Shown here: piece by piece, positions 57,451 through 64,000 of the stretch
How the letters are laid out: each line of letters opens with the position of its first letter
How positions within the stretch are numbered: the stretch's first letter is position 1
NCBI GenBank assembly: GCA_037178625.1
Contig: CM074141.1
Coordinates: forward strand, 620,001 to 684,000
Source of the DNA: Skeletonema tropicum
Taxonomy: Eukaryota > Bacillariophyta > Thalassiosirophyceae > Thalassiosirales > Thalassiosiraceae
Reading direction: 5' to 3'
Length of the DNA stretch: 64,000 nucleotides
The notes under the pieces: model-generated
Told to the model about the DNA's origin: nothing
The model's database searches: none
The model's input: only the letters and a program-made list of their open reading frames with translations
Translations under genes and position numbers: made by a program

Positions 57451-58414
57451 CTAGCGATGACTCTGGGTTTTGGATTGCTTTGCGTCGGAGTAATCCAAGT
57501 GAAGCGTCTTGCCACGAATCTGAAAAAATTGAATGAATGGATGCATGGCAAGATTAGCACAATTTTCCTTTGAATATCTACAGATGCCAATCACATGATA
57601 ATGATACATACATACTTACTTCGAATAAATTGAGGTGAGCGATGGCATTATCAGCAGAGCTTTGAAGCTTAAACTTGACAAATGCGTATCCTTTTGACTT
57701 TCCTTTCTCACAACGAGCAATTGAGGCTCTGGTTACAATACCATATGTAGAGAACATGGCTCGCACTTCCTCTTCAGTAAAACTGCAAGGAAGATTACAG
57801 ACAAATAGCTCCTTGCCCCTCCCCTTGCCTTGCGGAGACTTTGTTGGACACTCATGGGTATGGTGAGAAGAGTGAGGTCCAGCTCCAGCAGCGGATCGTT
57901 GGAAGTGAGTACTCCTTTCGAGAGTGTCACGAGAAAACGCTTGTACTTGCACCTGCACATGTCGAGCAAAAGAAGCAGCCGATGGCGATGGACGCATGGA
58001 TTTCACATGTACAGGAACAGGCACAGAGGAGTAATGTTCCTGTTGCATGTAGGGATAGGGATGAATAGCGGGCTGCAACTGCAAACAGTGGGTTTGTGTA
58101 GCAAATCCATCAGCCGTTTGGCCGGACGACGTGTGGTAGAATTGAGGCTGTCCTGAAGCTGAAGCTAAAGGCTCGCTATGTGTATATTGAAACAGAGGAG
58201 CTTGATCATGTTGAATGGAGATCATAAGCTCTTGCTGTTGCCGTAGGCGTAGGGGCATAGCAACTAATTTAAGCCTGGCTGCGACCCAACTGCGATTGAC
58301 ATACACATAATGATCTTCGTCCCCGTGCTGCTTCTGGCCCGCTCCTCCTGCTGTGCCGTCTGCGTATTGATATCGGTGATAGGGTGTAGTATTCATTGCA
58401 CAGTATCGAAGCAT
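57451..58414 (-). CDS. B5: single-RRM protein, longer form (about 287 aa)
   Basis: Exon 1 is 58414-57620 and exon 2 is 57519-57451. The protein appears identical to B4, so the duplication is recent or has been homogenised. Confidence 0.87.
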
Positions 58415-58780
58415 GTTGTAGTCTTCATTAAATGATAATGATTGGTGAGGAGAAGCCTAAGTTTGTTAATCCTTGTCAGTGCTCGTCAGCCGCTGTCATC
58501 GATGTTGTCTGTGTGGTGTATCACTTCTGTCGCTTCAGACCTTCCATTGTGACTGCGCTGGTTTGTGCCATTCATACATCTGACGAGCGCCGGCCTATTT
58601 AATACCGAAGTAGGGAGATGCTCTAATGTATCTCGTCATTACAACCGAACTTTACAAGTACGTCAGTTCGGTTACATTGTCACGCTGGTGGAGAAGTTGA
58701 AGAATCAGATTCGAAAACGTTTGAACGAAGCAGAGCCACAAATACAGTGGCAGGTCGCCAATCGCCAAGTAATGGATATG

Positions 58781-58788
58781 TATAAAAT
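58781..58788 (+). promoter_or_regulatory. TATA-like box of A5
   Basis: tataaaat, 62-69 bases before the ATG at 58850. Confidence 0.5.
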
Positions 58789-58849
58789 CCTTTGCACCTT
58801 CACATCACCAAAATTAGACAGCCAAGGCATACAACGACAACGGTGCGAA

Positions 58850-59671
58850 ATGAATGATACTTCAGCCAACAATTACCAAGTCACAGAGGGTGCGGGGGAG
58901 AACGTCTCCACTACCCCTCACGACACTCCTATAGCCACCATCATTGGCTGGTCTTCCCGAGCTGCCCTCATTCCAGTCGAACATCCGCATCAAGGCCGCG
59001 CTCCAAGCCCAATATGTGTGGCGTCCACATTCATGGACACGATGAATCAGCAGCCGGTGGCGTTTGCAAGGTTCTCAGAGCACCACCCTAGAAATCCTTA
59101 TCCATCTCACAATGAAGAAGCTCCTTCGGCTTCGGTTATAGATCAACGCTCCATCACGCCGGAAGCGTTTCAGCAGCCCTCTCCTCCTTACATGACATCC
59201 GGATACGGACGGTCCTGGGGCGGTAATTACCCATCTGACTATGTCTATGCAAATGACTATGAGTATTCTGAGGGCATCTTGCGTAGAACAACTCCCTTTC
59301 CAGCACAAGCACAAGCACAAGTGCAAGTCTTTTCTCATGATTATGAGAATGACTCTTGCCGCGAGGATATTCATCACCAGCAGAATCATGATTCCGACTT
59401 GGATGTTGATCTTGACTGTCCTTTCCACGATTATTCTGTCAAGTCACTTCGGGGTAAGGAGTTATTCATCGCTCATGTACCTGTTGACATGAGTGAAGAG
59501 GAGCTCAAACAGTTGTGTTCCCAGTATGGAGACGTCATCAGCGCGTCAATAATATACCATGACATGGGAGTGTCACGATGTTATGCCTATGTGAAGTTTG
59601 AGCAGCAAAGTGCCGCCGACGATGCTCTCTTGCGCCTCAATCATCATGAGGTGAGTATACCATCATCTTAA
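58850..59671 (+). pseudogene. A5: A-type gene that has lost exon 2
   Basis: Exon 1 (58850-59650, 267 codons) is intact and keeps its donor site gtgagt. The intron breaks off after aattcga and continues with sequence normally found after the A1 stop (cattgacgaag), so the acceptor, exon 2 and old stop are deleted. Read-through into the intron ends at 59671 after seven codons (VSIPSS), giving a protein whose RRM lacks its fourth strand and basic tail. The frame is open further upstream, but the family start is at 58850. Confidence 0.85.
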
Positions 59672-59961
59672 TTCGACATTGACGAAGACTTTTGCTACAA
59701 GCTATTATCGCTACTACATGACATTGTTTCTTGAAGTGATAAATAGATGCTGCGAGGTCAATTGTAGGAGTAGATATATTTTTCCTTTCAAGCGACTCTA
59801 GAGTTTGTAAGAAGAAGAAGATTCATAGAAGAAAGAATGCTATTGCTACATCACACTTTAACTTCATCTTTATCCATCACTATACACTTGTTACGGAGAA
59901 ATCATTATATACTTGTTACGGAAATTCTCACTTGCTTCATCGCTTGTGTCAAGTGTCGTAC

Positions 59962-60471
59962 ATGCAAATAGCTCCTTGCTGCCCCCGTCCTTGCCTTCCG
60001 TAGACTTCGTTGGACACTCATGAGTACGAGGAGAAGAGTGAGCGAGGTCCAGCAGCGGATCGTTGAAAGTGAGTACTCCATTGGAGAGTGTCAGGAGAAA
60101 ACGCTTGTACTTGAACCTGCACTTGTCGAGCAGAAGAAGCAGCCGATGAACGCATGACTTCCACACGCGAAGGCGCAGGCGCAGGCGCAGAAGAGTAATG
60201 GAGGGACTCTTGCCCCCATCAACTGTCTTGAAGCTGAAGCTGAAGGCTCGCCATATGTATAATGTAACGGAGTAGCTTGGTCATTTTGAATGAAGTTCAC
60301 ACGCTGTTGCTGTTGCCGCACGGACATCGCAGCTAATTCAAGCCTGGCTGCGAACCAATCAAGATCGATATTGACATAATGATCTTTGGCCCTGTGCTTC
60401 TGGCCCGCTCCTCCTGCTGTGCCGTCTTCGTATTGATATCGGTAATCCCAGGGTCTGATGTTCATTGTCAT
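59962..60471 (-). pseudogene. B6: decayed B-type gene lacking its RRM
   Basis: Begins MTMNIRPWDYRYQYEDG like B2. A deletion after SASRQ joins the frame to downstream sequence and shifts it, ending in unrelated residues at 60091. As in B2, homology ends just after the KELFAC position, so the same RRM loss is shared by B2 and B6 and predates their duplication. Confidence 0.85.
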
Positions 60472-60881
60472 TGCACAGTGCCGAAAAATATAGATTCAGA
60501 TGTAGTAAAAATTTATCATTCGTATGCGCATGGTGTACAAGATAATTGGCCGCGGAAAAGCCTAAGTCACTAATCTACGAGCTGTCAGTTGTCGCGTGTC
60601 ATCATCGTCAGCCGCTGTCATACGAGCTGTCAGTTGTCTCGTGTCATTTATTGTAGATTCATTAGCATTAATCTACTCTAGAACGAAGTGGAGCCCATTG
60701 AAAAGTCCTCGAGCATGCCACGGGTACTCAATGAGATCATCCAGAAATGCCGGCATTTCTGACTCAAAAGCTAGTCTGAAGGAAAATGCTCTTAAATATG
60801 TATGAGTCGTCATTATGGTACTTATAAAACGAATTTGAATATCATCATGAATGACGAGAAAGATCCTAGGCAATTCTAATA

Positions 60882-60899
60882 CCCTAACCCTAACCCTAA
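60882..60899. repeat. Interstitial telomere-type repeat (CCCTAA x3), second copy
   Basis: Three perfect units in the same context as 46635-46652. Confidence 0.85.
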
Positions 60900-61000
60900 G
60901 ATACTTACTGATTCCTATCTTGAATACTTACATCAGATAAGTTTGGTTTCTAATCGGGTTAACCCCTTACTTTTTTACGAGAACATGTCAATAAGCCCAC

Positions 61001-61025
61001 CAGACGTACTTTAAAATTTCTGTTA
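61001..61025. repeat. 25-bp exact inverted match to 4067-4091
   Basis: cagacgtactttaaaatttc plus tgtta is the exact reverse complement of the stretch just upstream of the giant gene's ATG. It lies within a segment present here but not in the paralogous B2-A2 interval. Confidence 0.85.
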
Positions 61026-61289
61026 CTTACTCCTACTTATATTCTCAGGGGGAAAGTTGAGATACGTGGGCATTCAAGTTCTCGAGAGGGGTACTTCCCT
61101 TCTGCCACGTCATCGAGCTAGCATGAAGCACGCTATATATATACACTTATGTAGCACTTCGCCGTGACAAGCAATGTCGCATTGTCACGCTGATTGAGAA
61201 GTTGAAGAATCAGAATCGAGAACGTTTGAGTTTGAACGAAGCAGAGCCACAAATAATTAAGTGGCAGGTCGCCAAGTAATGGATATGTC

Positions 61290-61297
61290 TATAAAAT
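61290..61297 (+). promoter_or_regulatory. TATA-like box of A6
   Basis: tataaaat, 61-68 bases before the ATG at 61358. Confidence 0.5.
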
Positions 61298-61357
61298 CCT
61301 GTGCACCTTCACATCACCAAAATTAGACAAGGCATACAACAAAGGCAACGCTGCGAA

Positions 61358-61934
61358 ATGAATGATACTTCAGCAAACCATTACCAAGTCACAGAGGGTG
61401 ACTTGGATCCTACCCTCTTGGATCCTACCCTCTTGGATCCTAACTGTCCTTTCCACGATTATTCTGTCAAGTCACTTCGGGGAAAGGAGTTGTTCATCGC
61501 TCATGTACCTGTTGACATGAGTGAAGAGGAGCTCAAACAGTTGTGCTCGCGTTTCGGAGACGTCATCAGCGCGACAATCATGTATCATGACACGGGTGTG
61601 TCACGATGCTATGCTTATGTGAAGTTTGAGCAGCAAAGTGCCGCCGACGATGCTCTCTTGCGCCTCAATCATCATGAGGTGAGTACCATATCATCATTTG
61701 ATCTGCACATAAGAAATGGATTGATGTTTTCTCCAAGCTGCTTGTACTAACTAACTGTGTATCTGCATTTGACAGGTTAGAGGAAAACTTCTCTTTGTCG
61801 ACTACCTTGCCATGAAGATGAGGCAGTCACGAGCACGAGGAAGGCTTCTCAGCCTCGGTGATGGTGGAGACGATCGAGCTCAAGCCAATGGCCAGGTGCG
61901 GGCGTCCCACATAGCTGCATCTGCGCCTTTCTAG
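61358..61934 (+). CDS. A6: short A-type RRM protein (159 aa)
   Basis: Exon 1 is 61358-61678 (107 codons) and exon 2 is 61776-61934 (52 codons plus TAG), with a 97-bp phase-0 intron. Like A2 it lacks the long low-complexity region. A 12-base unit encoding DPTL is present twice here where A2 has one. RNP1 is the normal RCYAYVKF, without the extra Ala-Tyr of A2, so this is the better preserved short form. Confidence 0.87.
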
Positions 61935-62228
61935 TCAATAGAGACCACTGACGAAGTCTTTTTCTGCGATACATTATTTCTTGAAGTGATAAACTTAAAT
62001 GCTACGACATCAATTGTAGATCCATTCATCAATGAAGCGACTAATGTGTGTGAAAAGATTCATAGAAGAAAGAATAACTATAACTATATCACGCATTACT
62101 TCATATATCCATCACTATACACTTGTTACGGAGAAATCATTAGATACTTGTTACGGAAATTCTCACTTGCTTGATCACTTGTGTCAAATGTCGTGTATGA
62201 TGAGGGTCCACAATCAGCCGTGACACTT

Positions 62229-62486
62229 ATGTATTTGCTTTCGAAGAGACTCTTTCAGCCAATATTTCTTCTGACTTTCTATAGAGGTGGACCAGGCATA
62301 CTCGACCGCCTGCTCGAGAAAACGCTACTGGAAAACACACAAGCAGACGCAACTTGTACAAGGAATGATCTCAGTCCAACCAAGAGTTCTTCAGCACTGA
62401 GTCAAGAAAATACAAATACAAGCACTTCTTCAGCAGTCAGCAGTCAGCAGTCAGCAGGCACATTGGAAAAAGCTACGTTTTACTGA
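62229..62486 (+). CDS. Candidate small ORF in the A-B spacer, open only in this copy (85 aa)
   Basis: The frame starts at the ATG at 62229 (MYLLSKRLFQPIF) and continues through a Ser/Thr/Gln-rich stretch (TSSAVSSQQSAGT). The same spacer at 40287, 47915, 53245 and 56795 has TAG in place of the Gln codon at position 11, and further changes. It could be an old gene surviving here or chance openness of a 3' UTR. No domain recognised. Confidence 0.25.
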   Translation: MYLLSKRLFQPIFLLTFYRGGPGILDRLLEKTLLENTQADATCTRNDLSPTKSSSALSQENTNTSTSSAVSSQQSAGTLEKATFY

Positions 62487-62868
62487 TTGTTAAACTGGCA
62501 ACAGCAGCAAGAAGAAATGGTACACCGGGGGATGAATAAATTGTAGATTCATTAGCATTAAACTATTACAACGACAGCGGAGCCCATTGAAAGAGTTAAC
62601 TTTGCTCGAGCATGCCACAAGTCCTCGATGAGATAACGTCGCTGATCTACGTGTTTTCTATATGTAATATGAAAGTGGAAGTGATTCTCAGCTGAAAATG
62701 ACACTTCTAACTAATTGCAGGCGTGAAAGTGAAAAGGTTGAATGATCTGGTTGATCTCTCATCATAACGATGATTGTTCAGGAAGTAATGTATCATAGCC
62801 AAAGTAACACTCTAGTAGTACCATAGCAACAGCATAGATGCAAGTACGAATACGAGGACCATCTAGAC

Positions 62869-63451
62869 CTAGCGATGACTCTGGGTTTTAGATTGCTTTG
62901 CGTCGGAGTAATCCACGTGAAGCGTCTTGCCACGAATCTGAAAAAAATTGAATGAATGGATGCATGGCAGGATTAGCACAAATTCCCTTTGAATATCTAC
63001 AGATGCCAATCACATGATAATGATACATACATACTTACTTCGAATGAATTGAGGTGAGCGATGGCATTATCAGCAGAGCTTTGAAGCTTAAACTTGACAA
63101 ATGCGTATCCTTTTGACTTTCCTGTCTCACAACGAGCAATTGAGGCTCTGGTTACAATACCATATGTAGAGAACATGGCTCGCAGTTCCTCTTCAGTAAA
63201 ACTGCAAGGAAGATTACAGACAAATAGCTCCTTGCCCCTGCCCTTGCCCTTGCCTTGCGGAGACTTTGTTGGACACTCATGGGTATGGTGAGAAGAGTGA
63301 GGTCCAGCTCCAGCAGCGGATCGTTGGAAGTGAGTACTCCTTTCGAGATTGTCACGAGAAAACGCTTGTACTTGCACCTGCACTTGTCGAGCAGAAGAAG
63401 CAGCCGATGGCGATGGACGCATAGATTCCACACGCACACGCACATGTACAG
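62869..63451 (-). pseudogene. B7: B-type RRM gene truncated at its 5' end
   Basis: Exon 2 is 62937-62869 and exon 1 sequence is 63451-63039, with donor and acceptor intact. The RRM is complete and canonical (LFVCNL, KGYAFVKF). Homology to B1 stops at 63451, in the middle of the N-terminal region, and the start codon and promoter are missing. An in-frame GTG at 63443 is not a credible start. Confidence 0.85.
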
Positions 63452-64000
63452 TGTTACGCCGTGGCGAAAATGATATTTGGAACGCATCTGCATTCGCACC
63501 ATATTTGGGAGTTATCGTATCTTGGATCGGAAAGATGGGGGCATCGGTACTTCAGTACTTTACGAAACGGCATCAAATGAAACTATTGAGGTATGCACGT
63601 TACTATTGGCAACAAACAGTAAGGATATCCTTAAATGGAGGGAACTAGGATTTTGGAGGGAAACAAAACTCACGCATCACGCACGCACTCATCATCACTC
63701 ATCAAACTTCAGCCATCACCATCGGTCATCACCATGACGGCTCACAAGTCGAGAATTAAATAAACCTAAGTATATTACTTAAACATCCCTTTGTTGGAAC
63801 CGTGGGCATATGCCACACTGTCTACAAATGAAAAATACTTCGTTAGTCGAGTAGTACGCTCAACAGTGATCTTTAGTGGTCCGTGTACACCTTTGTTCCT
63901 TCTATACGATCATACGTAAATCCGCCGCGGTTGTGATGCTCCAAATCGACCGAAGACCTCCACAACATCGAAGTCCTCCTAGATCTACGCTACACTTCAC
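63452..64000. other. Sequence beyond the array; unrecognised
   Basis: Unrelated to the array. A plus-strand frame from about 63477 to 63737 (RTIFGSYRILDRKDGGIGTS) begins without ATG and ends in a His/Ser-rich stretch. I cannot assign it. Confidence 0.4.

Larger units (their letters stand above)
56552..59650. repeat. 3.55-kb tandem duplication of about 53002-56244
   Basis: Spacer, B and A exon 1 recur at an offset of 3550 bases. B5 equals B4 in protein sequence. The A-side promoter of the second copy has a short deletion. Confidence 0.9.
60472..61357. promoter_or_regulatory. B6-A6 divergent interval
   Basis: Close copy of the B2-A2 interval, with CCCTAA repeats (60882-60899), a ~50-base extra segment around 60996-61047 absent from the B2-A2 copy, and a TATA-like box (61290-61297). 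Confidence 0.6.
39844..63451. other. RRM gene array: alternating A(+) and B(-) genes
   Basis: Order: A0 exon-2 fragment, B1, A1, B2 (decayed), A2 (short), B3, A3, B4, A4, B5, A5 (lost exon 2), B6 (decayed), A6 (short), B7 (truncated). Every B is minus and every A is plus. Neighbours therefore alternate between head-to-head (B-A) and tail-to-tail (A-B). The left edge cuts a solenoid gene at 39843 and the right edge cuts B7 at 63451. Confidence 0.9.

Overview
The window looks like nuclear DNA of a microalga, most likely a diatom. Four things point there: short GT-AG introns of about 94-124 bp, Ty1/copia polyprotein pieces written in the style of diatom CoDi elements, a RING finger of the CPIC-LPLP...CPFCR type that is abundant in centric diatoms, and long Gly/Ser-rich solenoid repeats. 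No database search was possible, so the assignment rests on recognition alone.

Layout. 1-1.6 kb: 3' end of a Ty1/copia pol gene and the start of its LTR. 2.0-4.0 kb: a small RING-finger ORF and an acidic repeat protein, both on the minus strand. 4.1-22.5 kb: one giant gene made of 43 nearly identical 411-bp (137-residue) in-frame repeats plus a unique C-terminal domain. Its frame is broken only by two one-base insertions that look like consensus errors; corrected, it encodes about 6140 residues. 23.3-26.2 kb: a non-autonomous LTR element (121-bp LTRs, 5-bp target duplication) carrying an unknown ORF, with its 3' LTR split by a 1.5-kb insertion that encodes an OTU-like protein. 26.2-31.2 kb: mostly non-coding, with dispersed and inverted repeats. 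31.8-33.9 kb: an apparently intact 2-kb LTR element with identical 230-bp LTRs, a 5-bp target duplication and a Ty3/gypsy-type integrase but no reverse transcriptase. 35.5-36.8 kb: a rearranged copia relic whose interior is partly inverted. 36.8-38.4 kb: unrecognised minus-strand ORFs, one with a frameshifted Gly-Gln-Ala-Val repeat. 38.7-39.8 kb: a multi-exon fragment of a second solenoid gene.

39.84-63.45 kb: an expanded array of two kinds of single-RRM protein gene, here called A (plus strand) and B (minus strand). They alternate strictly as B(-) A(+) B(-) A(+), so each B/A pair diverges from a shared promoter interval and each A/B pair converges. Both kinds carry a phase-0 intron at the same RRM position, so A and B descend from one gene. 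The array holds six A exon-1 copies, one A exon-2 fragment, and seven B copies (four intact, two decayed, one truncated). It grew by segmental duplication (about 5.1 kb and 3.55 kb units). Two of the divergent promoters carry a MITE and a 1.45-kb inverted-repeat element that were copied with their host segment.

The genes do not form an obvious pathway. The giant protein is best read as an extracellular or structural beta-solenoid fibre. The RRM proteins are best read as RNA-binding factors in a fast-turnover family. The rest is transposon-dominated intergenic sequence.
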